This document shows positions 35,424 through 44,845 of a DNA stretch of 64,000 nucleotides, piece by piece (positions within the stretch are counted from its first letter, which is position 1; every line of letters starts with the position of its first letter). The notes below the pieces were generated by a model. It saw only the letters and a list, made by a program, of their open reading frames with translations. It had not been told where the DNA came from and ran no database searches. The stretch spans positions 24,715 to 88,714 of the forward strand of contig NZ_NRRU01000005.1 of the NCBI RefSeq assembly GCF_016583785.1, written 5' to 3'. The DNA is from Rubrivivax gelatinosus (GTDB lineage Bacteria > Pseudomonadota > Gammaproteobacteria > Burkholderiales > Burkholderiaceae_C). A program made the translations under genes and the position numbers.

Positions 35424-36323
35424 ATGAACACGATCGCCCCCACCCGCACTGCCGCCTGGCGCGACCACCAGGTCGACGCCGGCCTGGGCGAGCCGCTGGC
35501 GGTGCGGGTCCATGCGGCGGTGGCCGACGGTGCCGAGCTGCCGGCGCGCTGCCCTCTGGTGCTGCACCTGCCGGGTGGCGCCTTCATCGGCGGCGATCTG
35601 GACAGCGGCCTGCCGACCGCACGCCTGCTGGCCGAAAGCGGCAGCGTCGTCGTCTCGCTGGACTATCCGAAGGCGCCGGCGCGGCCCTTCCCGGCGGCGC
35701 TGCAGGCCGCGGCCGCCCTGCTGCGCTGGCTGCTGCGCATGCGCGGCCGGCTCGCCGGCACCGGCAGCGCGATCTGGGTGGCGGGCGAGGAAGCCGGCGC
35801 CAACCTGGCCGCCGGCCTGGCGCTGTGGGCACGTGACCAGCGCCTGCCGCTGGCCGGGCAGCTGCTGATCTCGCCGCTGCTGGACCCGCGTATGGCCAGC
35901 GCCTCGCTGCGTGCCGCCGGCCAGGGCTGCGCCGACTGCACGATCGCACGCGGCTGGCACGCCTTCCTCGGCCGCGAAGGCGAACACCCGTATGCCGCGC
36001 CGCTGTACGCGGCCCGGCTCGCCCACGTGGCCCCGGCTTTCGTCGCCGTGGCCGAAGACGACCCGTTGCGCGACGAGGGCCTGGCTTATGCCGCGGCCTT
36101 GCGCGCCGCCGGTGTCGCGGTGCAGACGCAGCGCCTGGCCGGCCCGACCGGCTGGCCGCAGGCGCTCGCCCGCCTGGCCAGCCTGCAGTCGCCCTGGGCG
36201 GCCGAGCTGCGCTGTTCGTTGCGGGCCTTCCTCGCCGAAGGGCTGGCCTGCTGTCCGATCGTCCGGCGCCCGTCGCGGCGCGCCGGACCTGCAGAGCCGG
36301 AGGCGGGCGCCAGCGCCGCCTGA
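35424..36323 (+). CDS. degenerate alpha/beta-hydrolase (HSL-type fold, active site lost)
   Basis: This 299-residue protein follows the hormone-sensitive-lipase family: LVLHLPGGAFIGGDLDSG (oxyanion region), LDYPKAP-RPFPAALQAA, then LLISPLLDP, and the Asp segment VAEDDPLRDEGLAYA. The nucleophile elbow reads GEEAGANLA instead of GDSAGGNLA, and the HGF histidine region reads GPTGWPQAL, so Ser and His are both missing. It cannot hydrolyse by the usual mechanism and may bind a ligand instead. It precedes the RND efflux genes by ~107 bases on the same strand. Confidence 0.75.
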   Translation: MNTIAPTRTAAWRDHQVDAGLGEPLAVRVHAAVADGAELPARCPLVLHLPGGAFIGGDLDSGLPTARLLAESGSVVVSLDYPKAPARPFPAALQAAAALLRWLLRMRGRLAGTGSAIWVAGEEAGANLAAGLALWARDQRLPLAGQLLISPLLDPRMASASLRAAGQGCADCTIARGWHAFLGREGEHPYAAPLYAARLAHVAPAFVAVAEDDPLRDEGLAYAAALRAAGVAVQTQRLAGPTGWPQALARLASLQSPWAAELRCSLRAFLAEGLACCPIVRRPSRRAGPAEPEAGASAA

Positions 36324-36429
36324 GTTCCCTCTTTCCCCCGGGCCCGCCGTGGCCCGACCGTGGCCGCCTCGTGGGCGGCCCGGGATGGTTTTGTCTCTCT
36401 TTTCCCGTGCCTGTCCGGAGGACCCCACC

Positions 36430-37620
36430 ATGTCGTTCCTTTCCACCTATTCGCGCCGTCCCGGCCCGCTGGCGCTGACGGCGCTCGTCGCCGCTCTCGG
36501 ACTCGGCGGCGCCGCGCTGCTCGCCACCCACGACGCCGGCGCCGAAGCCGCAGCGACCGCCATGCCGGCGATGCCGGTATCGGTCGCCGCGGTGCTGCAG
36601 CAGGACGTGGCGCCCTGGTCGGCCTTCTCCGGCCGGCTCGAGGCGGTCGAACACGTCGAGCTGCGTGCCCGCGTCTCCGGCACCGTGCTCGCCAGCCACT
36701 TCCGCGAAGGCGCGCTGGTCAAGGCCGGCGAGCTGCTCTTCAGCATCGACCCGGCGCCCTACGCGGCCGAAGTCGAACGTGCCCAGGCCCAGGTGCTGGC
36801 GGCGCAGGCGCGCCTGAACTACACGCGCAGCGAGCTCGAACGCGCCAAGCGCCTGTGGGACGAACAGGCCATCGCGCAGCGCGAGCTGGACGAACGCGAC
36901 AACGCCGCACGCGAAGCCGAAGCCAACCAGCGCGCCGCCCAGGCCGCGCTGCAATCGGCGAAGCTGAACCTGGGTTACACGCAGGTGCGGGCGCCGGTGT
37001 CAGGGCGGGTCGGCCGGCGCGAGGTCACGGTCGGCAACCTGGTGGCCGCCGGCCCGGGCGCGCCGGTGCTGACGACGCTGGTCTCGGTGAACCCGATCTA
37101 CGCCAGCTTCGACGCCGACGAAGCCACCGTGACGCGTGCGCTCGCCGGCCTGCCCGGCGGCGGCCAGCGCCAGATCGAGCGCCTGCCGGTGCTGCTGGGC
37201 AGCGGCGAGGGCGCACGCACCGGCCGGCTGCAGCTGGTGGACAACCAGGTCGACGCGCGCAGCGGCACGGTGCGCCTGCGCGCCGTCTTCGACAACGCCG
37301 ACGGCGTGCTGATGCCGGGCCAGTTCGCCGAGCTGCAGCTGGGCCAGGTGCGCAAAGCCAGCGCGCTGCTGGTCGACGAACGCGCTGTCGGCACCGACCA
37401 GAACAAGCGCTACGTCTGGGTCGTCGGCGCCGACCACAAGGCGGCCTACCGCGAGGTCAAGCTGGGCGCCGCCGTCGGCGGCCTGCGCGTCGTCAGCTCG
37501 GGCCTGAAGGCCGGCGAGCAGATCGTCGTCAACGGCCTGCAGCGGGTGCGTCCCGGTGCTGAAGTGGCGCCCCAGGTCGTGCCGATGGGCGCCACGGCCG
37601 ACACGCCGGCGCGCTCCTGA
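36430..37620 (+). CDS. RND efflux periplasmic adaptor subunit
   Basis: This 396-residue membrane-fusion protein has an N-terminal hydrophobic segment (about residues 14-32), a barrel-sandwich lipoyl half (VELRARVSGTVLASHFREGALVKAGELLFSIDP) and a helical hairpin (about 110-180) with LNYTRSELERAKRL. The second lipoyl half reads LGYTQVRAPVSGRVGRREVTVGNLV. It links the inner-membrane pump to the outer-membrane channel. The pump gene follows after 29 bases. Confidence 0.92.
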   Translation: MSFLSTYSRRPGPLALTALVAALGLGGAALLATHDAGAEAAATAMPAMPVSVAAVLQQDVAPWSAFSGRLEAVEHVELRARVSGTVLASHFREGALVKAGELLFSIDPAPYAAEVERAQAQVLAAQARLNYTRSELERAKRLWDEQAIAQRELDERDNAAREAEANQRAAQAALQSAKLNLGYTQVRAPVSGRVGRREVTVGNLVAAGPGAPVLTTLVSVNPIYASFDADEATVTRALAGLPGGGQRQIERLPVLLGSGEGARTGRLQLVDNQVDARSGTVRLRAVFDNADGVLMPGQFAELQLGQVRKASALLVDERAVGTDQNKRYVWVVGADHKAAYREVKLGAAVGGLRVVSSGLKAGEQIVVNGLQRVRPGAEVAPQVVPMGATADTPARS

Positions 37621-37649
37621 GCCGTCACCCGCTTTCCGGGAACCACCCC

Positions 37650-40600
37650 ATGAACCTGTCCAAATTCTTCATCGACCGGCCGATCTTCGCCGGCGTGCTC
37701 TCGCTGCTGATCTTCCTCGGCGGCCTGATCGCGGTGCGTGGGCTGCCGATCTCGGAATACCCCGAGGTCGTGCCGCCGTCCATCGTCGTGCGCGCCAACT
37801 ACCCCGGCGCCAACCCCAAGGTCATCGCCGAGACGGTGGCGACACCGATCGAGGAGCAGATCAACGGCGTCGAAGGCATGCTCTACATGAGCAGCCAGGC
37901 CACGACCGACGGCCTGATGACGCTGACCGTCACCTTCAAGCTCGGCACCGACCCCGACAAGGCGCAGCAGCTGGTGCAGAACCGCGTCGCACGTGCCGAG
38001 CCACGCCTGCCCGAGGAGGTGCGCCGGCTGGGCATCACGACGGTCAAGTCCTCGGTCGACCTGACCATGGTCGTGCACCTGCTGTCGCCCAGCGGCCGCT
38101 ACGACATGACCTATCTGCGCAACTACGCGGTGCTCAACGTCAAGGACCGCCTGGCGCGGGTGCAGGGTGTCGGCGACGTGCAGCTCTTCGGCTCGGGCGA
38201 CTACGCGATGCGCATCTGGCTGGACCCGCAGAAGGTGGCCGCGCACGGGCTGTCGGCCGGCGACGTGGTGGCCGCGATCCGCGAGCAGAACGTGCAGGCC
38301 GCCGCCGGCATCGTCGGCGCGTCGCCAGGCGTGCAGGGCATCTCGGTGCAGCTGCCGCTGAACGCACGCGGCCGGCTGCAGACCGAGGAGGAGTTCGCCG
38401 ACATCGTCGTGCGCACCGGCGCCGGCGGCGCGGTGACGCGGCTGCGCGACGTCGCACGCATCGAGCTCGGCGCCGCCGACTACGCGCTGCGCTCGATGCT
38501 CGACGGCAAGGACGCGGTGGCGGTGCCGATCTTCGCCGCGCCGGGCTCGAACGCGATCGCCATTTCCGACGGCGTGCGCGCGACCATGGCCGAGATCGCC
38601 AAGGCGATGCCCGAGGGTGTCAGCTACGAGATCGTCTACGACCCGACGCAGTTCGTGCGCGCCTCGATCGAGTCGGTGGTGCACACGCTGCTGGAGGCGA
38701 TCGCACTCGTCGTGCTGGTCGTGATCCTGTTCCTGCAGACCTGGCGCGCGTCCATCATCCCGCTGCTGGCGGTGCCGGTGGCGGTGGTCGGCACCTTCGG
38801 CGTGATGGCGCTGTTTGGCTTCTCGATCAACGCGCTGTCGCTGTTCGGGCTGGTGCTGGCGATCGGCATCGTCGTCGACGACGCCATCGTCGTGGTCGAG
38901 AACGTCGAGCGCAACATCGAGGGCGGCCTGAGCCCACGCCAGGCGACCTACCGCGCGATGCGCGAGGTGTCGGGGCCGATCATCGCCATCGCGCTGGTGC
39001 TGGTGGCGGTGTTCGTGCCGCTGGCCTTCATCAGCGGCCTCACGGGGCAGTTCTACCGCCAGTTCGCGCTGACGATCGCGATCTCGACGGTGATCTCGGC
39101 GATCAACTCGCTGACGCTGTCGCCGGCGCTGGCCGCGCTGCTGCTCAAGGGCCACGGCGAACCGCCGGACCGGCTGACGCGAGGCATGGACCGCGTGCTG
39201 GGCGGTTTCTTCCGCGGCTTCAACCGCATGTTCCACCGTGGCGCCGAGCGCTACAGCGGCGGCGTGCGCGGCGCGATCTCGCGCAAGGCGCTGATGCTGG
39301 CCGTCTACGCGGTGCTGGCGCTGCTGACGGTCGGCCTGTTCCAGGTCGTGCCCAAGGGCTTCGTGCCGGCGCAGGACAAGCAGTACCTGATCGGCTTCGC
39401 CCAGCTGCCTGACGGCGCGACGCTGGACCGCACCGAGGCGGTGACGCGGCGCATGGACCAGATCGTGATGCAGCAGCCGGGTGTCGAACACGCAATCACG
39501 TTCCCCGGGCTGTCGATCAACGGCTTCACCAACAGCGCCAACTCGGGCATCGTCTTCGTCGCGCTGAAGGACTTCGACCAGCGCCGCGACCCGGCGCTCT
39601 CAGCCGGCGCGATCGCGCAGTCGCTGAACCAGCAGTTCGGCCAGATCCAGGACGCCTTCATCGCGATGTTCCCGCCGCCGCCGGTGCAGGGGCTGGGCAC
39701 GACCGGGGGCTTCAAGCTGCAGCTGGAAGACCGCGCCTCGCTCGGCTACGACGCGCTCGACGCGGCGCAGAAGGCCTTCATGGCCAAGGCCTACCAGACG
39801 CCCGAGCTGGCCGGCATGTTCTCGAGCTGGCAGGTCAACGTGCCGCAGCTGTATGCCGACATCGACCGCACCCGGGCGCGCCAGCTGGGTGTGCCGGTGA
39901 CCGAAATCTTCGACACGCTGCAGATCTACCTGGGCAGCCTGTATGCGAACGACTTCAACCGCTTCGGCCGGACCTATTCGGTGCGTGTGCAGGCCGACGC
40001 CGAGTTCCGCGCCCGGCCCGAGGACATCAGCGCGCTGAAGGTGCGTTCGACCAGCGGCGAGATGGTGCCGTTGTCGGCGCTGCTGAAGATCGAACCCAGC
40101 TTCGGCCCGGAACGGGCGATGCGCTACAACGGTTTCCTCAGCGCCGACATCAACGGCGGCGCGGCGCCCGGGTTCTCGTCGGGCCAGGCGCGCGACGCGG
40201 TCGAACGCATCGCCGCCGAGACGCTGCCGCCCGGCATCGGCTACGAGTGGACCGAGCTCACCTACCAGGAGATCCTGGCCGGCAACTCGGCGAAGCTGAT
40301 CTTCCCGCTGGCCATCCTGCTGGTGTTCCTGGTGCTGGCGGCGCAGTACGAGAGCCTGACGCTGCCGCTGGCGATCCTGCTGATCGTGCCGATGAGCCTG
40401 CTGGCGGCGATGACCGGTGTCTGGGCGAGCGGCGGCGACAACAACGTCTTCACCCAGATCGGGCTGATGGTGCTGGTGGGGCTGTCGGCGAAGAACGCGA
40501 TCCTGATCGTCGAGTTCGCACGCGAGCTGGAGTTCGCCGGGCGCACCCCGGTGCAGGCCGCGATCGAAGCCAGCCGGCTGCGGCTGCGCCCGATCCTGAT

Positions 40601-40892
40601 GACCTCGCTGGCCTTCGTGATGGGTGTGCTGCCGCTGGTGCTGGCCAGCGGGGCCGGCGCCGAGATGCGGCACGCGATGGGCGTGGCCGTGTTCGCCGGG
40701 ATGATCGGCGTCACCGCCTTCGGCATCTTCCTGACGCCGGTGTTCTACGTGCTGCTGCGCCGCCTGGCCGGCAACCGCCCGCTGAAGCTGCACGGCGAGG
40801 TGCCGCACGACGTCGAGGCGCCGCTGGAGCCCGACATGGAGCCGGGTGGCGCGGCGCTGCCGCGGCCGGCCACGACCCCGGGGGCGGCATGA
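37650..40892 (+). CDS. RND multidrug efflux permease (HAE1 family)
   Basis: This 1080-residue proton-driven pump opens MNLSKFFIDRPIFAGVLSLLIFLGG and has the 12-helix, two-porter-domain layout. The proton-relay pair lies in LVLAIGIVVDDAIVVVENVERN (about residue 415) and the later GLSAKNAILIVEFARELE supplies the lysine. Length and motifs match AcrB/MexF-type drug exporters. A proline/acid-rich C-terminal tail of ~40 residues follows the last helix. The substrate is not predictable from sequence. Confidence 0.94.
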   Translation: MNLSKFFIDRPIFAGVLSLLIFLGGLIAVRGLPISEYPEVVPPSIVVRANYPGANPKVIAETVATPIEEQINGVEGMLYMSSQATTDGLMTLTVTFKLGTDPDKAQQLVQNRVARAEPRLPEEVRRLGITTVKSSVDLTMVVHLLSPSGRYDMTYLRNYAVLNVKDRLARVQGVGDVQLFGSGDYAMRIWLDPQKVAAHGLSAGDVVAAIREQNVQAAAGIVGASPGVQGISVQLPLNARGRLQTEEEFADIVVRTGAGGAVTRLRDVARIELGAADYALRSMLDGKDAVAVPIFAAPGSNAIAISDGVRATMAEIAKAMPEGVSYEIVYDPTQFVRASIESVVHTLLEAIALVVLVVILFLQTWRASIIPLLAVPVAVVGTFGVMALFGFSINALSLFGLVLAIGIVVDDAIVVVENVERNIEGGLSPRQATYRAMREVSGPIIAIALVLVAVFVPLAFISGLTGQFYRQFALTIAISTVISAINSLTLSPALAALLLKGHGEPPDRLTRGMDRVLGGFFRGFNRMFHRGAERYSGGVRGAISRKALMLAVYAVLALLTVGLFQVVPKGFVPAQDKQYLIGFAQLPDGATLDRTEAVTRRMDQIVMQQPGVEHAITFPGLSINGFTNSANSGIVFVALKDFDQRRDPALSAGAIAQSLNQQFGQIQDAFIAMFPPPPVQGLGTTGGFKLQLEDRASLGYDALDAAQKAFMAKAYQTPELAGMFSSWQVNVPQLYADIDRTRARQLGVPVTEIFDTLQIYLGSLYANDFNRFGRTYSVRVQADAEFRARPEDISALKVRSTSGEMVPLSALLKIEPSFGPERAMRYNGFLSADINGGAAPGFSSGQARDAVERIAAETLPPGIGYEWTELTYQEILAGNSAKLIFPLAILLVFLVLAAQYESLTLPLAILLIVPMSLLAAMTGVWASGGDNNVFTQIGLMVLVGLSAKNAILIVEFARELEFAGRTPVQAAIEASRLRLRPILMTSLAFVMGVLPLVLASGAGAEMRHAMGVAVFAGMIGVTAFGIFLTPVFYVLLRRLAGNRPLKLHGEVPHDVEAPLEPDMEPGGAALPRPATTPGAA

Positions 40893-40951
40893 GGCGCGAT
40901 GGCCCGTCGCCGGCCCACGCCCGATTGACTGCACCCGTACTGGAGAACGAG

Positions 40952-42388
40952 ATGACTGCTTCCGCCCTGCTGCGCCGTTGGCGCCGCCCCGCCCTGGCGC
41001 CGCTGCTGGCCGCGCTGGTGCTGGCCGGCTGCGCCACCGCGCCGGCGCCCGACCTGTCGGCGGTGCCTGCGGCACCGGCGGCCTTCAAGAGCACGCTGCC
41101 GGCCGAGGGCCGCTGGGCCGTCGTCGCGCCGGCCGACGCCGCCGAACGCGGCGCCTGGTGGGCCGTGTTCCAGGACCCGGTGCTCGACGACCTGGTGGCG
41201 CGTGCGCTGGCCTCCAACACCGACCTGCAGGTGGCCGCGGCGCGGCTGCAGCAGGCGCGTGCCGGGCTGAACGAAGCCGATGCGCGTCGCCGGCCGCAGC
41301 TGGGCGCCAGCGCCGGCGTGTCGCGCGCCACCGACCCGGGCGTGACGACGGTGCCGGCCAGCCTGGGCACGGCCGGGCTGGACCTGGCCTGGGAGCTGGA
41401 CGTCTTCGGCCGCCTGAGTCTTTCCAGCCGCGCCCAGGCGCTGGACGCGCAGGCGAGCGAGGCGCTGCTGCAGAGCACGCGGCTGATGGTGCAGGCCCAG
41501 GTCGCGCAGAGCTACTTCGCGCTGCGCGCGAGCGACGCCGAACGCCGCCTGGTGCGCGCCACGGTGGCCGCCTACCGCGACACGCTGCGCCTGTCCGAAC
41601 GCCGTCAGGCCGCCGGCGACCTGGGCGAACTCGAGGTGCAGCGGCTGCGCAGCGAAGTCGCCGGCACCGAAGCCGACGCGCTGGCGCTGGACCGCCAGCG
41701 TGCCGCGCAGGAGAACGCGCTGGCGGTGCTGCTGGGCGAATCGGCCAGCGGCTTCCGCCTGCCCGAAGCCGGCGACAGCGCCTGGACGGCGCGCCCGCCG
41801 GCGGTGCCGGCAGGCCTGCCGAGCGCGATGCTGGCGCGCCGCCCCGACGTCGCCGCCGCGCAGCGCAGCCTGATGGCGGCGCAGGCGCGGCTGGGCGTGG
41901 CGCAGTCGGCCTGGCTGCCCGACCTGACGCTGACCGCCAGCGGCGGCCACGCGTCGACCGACCTGGGCGACGTCTTCCGCTGGTCGGCACGCGCCTGGTC
42001 GGTGGGCACGCTGCTGTCGCTGCCGATCTTCGACGGCGGCCGCCGCCAGGCGCAGGAAGACCGGGCCGCGGCCGAAGCCCAGGTGGCGCTGGCCAGCTAC
42101 CGCCAGCAGGTGCTGACCGCGCTGCGCGAGGTCGAAGACCAGCTCTCTGGACTGGGCCTGCTGCAGCAGCAGGCCGACGCGCTGGCGCAGGCGGTGCAGT
42201 CGGCGGGCCGCGCCACCGCCTTGTCGGACACGCGCTACCGCAACGGCATGGTCAGCCAGCTCGACCTGCTGGACGCACGCCGCAGCGAGCTGCGCAGCCT
42301 GCGCCAGGCGGTGCAGGTGCAGGGGGCGCAGTTGCAGGGGGCGGTGGCCCTGATCCGGGCGCTGGGCGGAGGGTGGGAAGGGGCTTGA
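40952..42388 (+). CDS. efflux outer-membrane channel lipoprotein (NodT/OprM-like)
   Basis: This 478-residue protein has a lipobox VLAGC near residues 23-27 and two TolC-type repeats. They include AWWAVFQDPVLDDLVARALASNTDLQVAAARLQQARA, LDLAWELDVFGRL and the second-repeat SLPIFDGGRRQAQEDRA. It is the outer-membrane duct of the tripartite pump encoded just upstream. The ATG follows GGAGAACGAG. The gap to the next (opposing) gene marks the end of the operon. Confidence 0.93.
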   Translation: MTASALLRRWRRPALAPLLAALVLAGCATAPAPDLSAVPAAPAAFKSTLPAEGRWAVVAPADAAERGAWWAVFQDPVLDDLVARALASNTDLQVAAARLQQARAGLNEADARRRPQLGASAGVSRATDPGVTTVPASLGTAGLDLAWELDVFGRLSLSSRAQALDAQASEALLQSTRLMVQAQVAQSYFALRASDAERRLVRATVAAYRDTLRLSERRQAAGDLGELEVQRLRSEVAGTEADALALDRQRAAQENALAVLLGESASGFRLPEAGDSAWTARPPAVPAGLPSAMLARRPDVAAAQRSLMAAQARLGVAQSAWLPDLTLTASGGHASTDLGDVFRWSARAWSVGTLLSLPIFDGGRRQAQEDRAAAEAQVALASYRQQVLTALREVEDQLSGLGLLQQQADALAQAVQSAGRATALSDTRYRNGMVSQLDLLDARRSELRSLRQAVQVQGAQLQGAVALIRALGGGWEGA

Positions 42389-42556
42389 CGAGGCCGGAGT
42401 CGTCGGCCGGCGGCTCCGCGCGTCACGCTCGCCGGCACGACGCAACCGGCCCTCCCGACGCCGAAGGTTTCGCCTTACGCCACCGTCGAGACGCAGGTCT
42501 TCGCCGGTCTCGACTCGGTGGCGCCGCGCTCGTTCAGGCGGTGCCGGCCGTGTGCG

Positions 42557-43249
42557 TCACGGAATCGGAACCGACGCGTTGGCGTTCGGGAAGAAGGCCT
42601 TGCCGTAGGTGCCGTTCGTGATCTGAAGCCCGCCACGCGAGAAATAGCCTGCGCAGTTGCCTTGCTGCACGACGACGTATTCGCCGTCTGACGAGACGTT
42701 GTCGGTCGGGTTGCCGCAGATCTCGCCGGACGTCACCCGGTCGTTTGCAAGATTGATGGCGTGGTAGCGCACCGACTGGTCGGTTCCGAGATAGAGCTGG
42801 TTGCGTACCGCGGCGGCCCAGCACTTCGCCGTGGACGAGGCGGGCAAACCGTCCAGGGCAATCCGGCGCAGGAAGTCCACCGACGGCGCCGTGCCGTTGG
42901 ACTCCCGGTAGATCACGAGTGCGGCGCCGACGGCTGAGGCGGGGTCGCCGCTGTCGACGACGACCACCAGGTCTGCCATTCGCACGATGGCGCAAGCGTG
43001 AGCGAAGGGGCCGATCTGCCCCGACCCCCAGCAACCCATGCCGCTGCCGTTGTCGCCGCACGTTGTCCAGTTGATGCGGGATTCGCCGGCAAGATGGTTG
43101 TAGACGGTGAAGAGACCGGGGCCGCGCGCGGGCGCATCAGGCCCTGCCGCCAACACCGGGGTCAGGACGCACAGGCAGGCCAGGCCCGCGAGCGAGGTCA
43201 TGGCGAGCCGGGCCCGCAGAAGCGGATTGGATGTCACTGTCGAGCGCAT
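42557..43249 (-). CDS. secreted hypothetical protein, 230 residues
   Basis: GGAGGA precedes the ATG at 43249. The product has a signal peptide (hydrophobic region about residues 15-36, ending VLAAG) and a mature part with six or more cysteines in segments such as WTTCGDNGSGMGCWGSGQIG, so disulfides are likely. It has a repetitive beta-strand look. No family is recognised. It lies at the border between the efflux operon and the accessory region. Confidence 0.55.
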   Translation of the reverse strand: MRSTVTSNPLLRARLAMTSLAGLACLCVLTPVLAAGPDAPARGPGLFTVYNHLAGESRINWTTCGDNGSGMGCWGSGQIGPFAHACAIVRMADLVVVVDSGDPASAVGAALVIYRESNGTAPSVDFLRRIALDGLPASSTAKCWAAAVRNQLYLGTDQSVRYHAINLANDRVTSGEICGNPTDNVSSDGEYVVVQQGNCAGYFSRGGLQITNGTYGKAFFPNANASVPIP

Positions 43250-43463
43250 GCCGTCGTCCTCCGTTGGCGCCGATGGTGGCGCGTTGCGGGCTGATACTGA
43301 CGGGAGGCGAAGGTGGCGGCAATCCACTGCATGCGAGGCACCCGGCCGACGCTGTGCGGCCCGGCCGACGTGCGCGCCGGCGTGGCGCCCCTCTCGGTGC
43401 CGGGCCGGGGCCGGGGCTTGCTTGCTCGCCGAAGACCGCCGCGTTCATCGGCGCGCGAGACGC

Positions 43464-44129
43464 TCAGCCTCCGGAGGATGCCGGTCGAGCATCGAAGCGG
43501 TCGTCCGGCGCGAGCCGCACCAGGGCCGCCGCGTCGCGGGCGGTGCCGAACAGCCACTGGTCGACGTCCTCCAGTTCTATCGGCACGACCGAGCGTTTGT
43601 CCTGGCGATCGGGCGGGAGCTGGGGGTCGGGCTTGTGCATGCGCGACATCAGCGGGCAGGCATCGGCATTGAGCGTGAGCATCGTGTAGCTCTCGACCAC
43701 CTCGCCCGTGGTCCGGTCGACCCAGGTGTTCCAGAGCCCGGCCAGACCCCAGACGCCACCGTCGGCACGGTGGAAGCGCCACCAGACGTTGCGGCCGGAC
43801 TCCCAGTTGGGCTCGTCGAAGGACAGCGCGGGGATGACGCAGCGCCGCCCCTTGGCCCAGGAGTCCTTGTACGAGGCCTTCTGGGCAAGTTCCTCGAAGC
43901 GCGCGTTGTAGGTGGAGTAGCTGAGCTTGGGTGTCTTGGCGAAGCCAGGGACGAGGCCCCACTGGCCGACGACTTGTTCACCCCGGGCTTCGGTGAGGTC
44001 GCGCGCGGGGCGGATGAAGAGGCCTTGTGCGCGGGGGAAGACCTCGGCGCCCCGCCAGGGATGCCGGGTGTCCACCTGCCAGTACCGCTCGATGGCGGCG
44101 GCGTCGGGGGCGAGGTAGCGGGTGCACAT
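43464..44129 (-). CDS. SOS-response-associated peptidase (SRAP / YedK-HMCES family)
   Basis: This 221-residue protein starts MCTRY, placing the catalytic Cys2 at the N-terminus after Met removal. It keeps the family residues: Asn in YNARFEEL, RCVIPALSFDEPN, the Glu in VESYTMLTLNAD and His in LMSRMHKPDP. SRAP proteins form a thiazolidine crosslink with abasic sites in single-stranded DNA and protect it. They are common in mobile and phage-related islands. It is close to the ubiquitin-like operon but separated from it by ~360 bp. Confidence 0.9.
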   Translation of the reverse strand: MCTRYLAPDAAAIERYWQVDTRHPWRGAEVFPRAQGLFIRPARDLTEARGEQVVGQWGLVPGFAKTPKLSYSTYNARFEELAQKASYKDSWAKGRRCVIPALSFDEPNWESGRNVWWRFHRADGGVWGLAGLWNTWVDRTTGEVVESYTMLTLNADACPLMSRMHKPDPQLPPDRQDKRSVVPIELEDVDQWLFGTARDAAALVRLAPDDRFDARPASSGG

Positions 44130-44488
44130 GGCGGTGCATCGTATGGGCTCGATGACGGGCGCAGGGAGCCTGGGTGCGTCTCGCGGCTGCGTTCGCGGTC
44201 GTGGGGGGCTGCTTCAGACTGATTGCAGCCGCTCGAGCGTGGCCGGTGAGTGACTGCAGCGGGCAAGAAAGCAGTCGTTCCCGGTCGGGTCTCGGCAGCG
44301 CATGCGCCAGGAGTTGGCGAAACATCCCAATGCCAGCGACTCGATCACTTAGACCGCTTCCAGCAGGTCCGGGCGGCATGATGGGGCGGAATACGGCGAT
44401 TCAATTGCCGGTGACCTGCCTAGGCCACATCGCCCCATCCCTGAGAACCACCCTCATCGCATGGATGCGTCGATCCGATTGAAAATGA
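44130..44488. other. 359-bp gap without a recognisable gene
   Basis: No credible reading frame or RNA gene is seen between the SRAP gene start and the end of the DUF6527 gene. Base composition is mixed and no long repeat is visible. It may hold the SRAP promoter and decayed mobile-element sequence. Confidence 0.5.
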
Positions 44489-44845
44489 TCAAGCTATCCG
44501 TTTGTCTTCGATTGCCCAAAGCACGCGGCCGTCGCGGATGAAGAAGTGGCTTCTGCATCCCTTGATACGCCACACCGAGGGATACAGCGTGACATTGCCT
44601 TGCTTTGTGACCGTTGCCCTCCAGGACGGGTCGTCACGCGGAATGAGGCTGAGTGCGATGGTTTCTCGGCACCCACAGGGGCACTTAAATTGCGCTGACC
44701 ACAAGGTCGCCGGGTCGTCTCCGATAAGGTAGACGACGGACTCGGCGACCTCGTCCGGCGGATCTTCAGCAAAGGTGTGGCCGTAGGTCCGCCTTGGATC
44801 CAGGAGCAGCCGGAACCATCGTGTGAGTTGCTTGAACCAGCTCAT
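44489..44845 (-). CDS. DUF6527 protein of the ubiquitin-like operon (BubE-type)
   Basis: This 118-residue protein matches DUF6527: FKCPCGCRETIALSLIPRDDPSWRA (CPCGC at residues 55-59), then TLYPSVWRIKGCRSHFFIRDGRVLWA (Cys97, His100). The Cys/His set could bind zinc or form a protease-like site. In known operons of this type the DUF6527 protein comes after the E1 and E2 genes, and a peptidase role for releasing the ubiquitin-like protein has been proposed. Its ATG overlaps the E1 stop (ATGA). It starts at 44845, not further upstream, because of this overlap. Confidence 0.82.
   Translation of the reverse strand: MSWFKQLTRWFRLLLDPRRTYGHTFAEDPPDEVAESVVYLIGDDPATLWSAQFKCPCGCRETIALSLIPRDDPSWRATVTKQGNVTLYPSVWRIKGCRSHFFIRDGRVLWAIEDKRIA

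Noticed and set aside
44130..44488. RNA gene or small ORF in the gap before the DUF6527 gene
   Set aside because: No cloverleaf, T-loop sequence or ribosome site was found.
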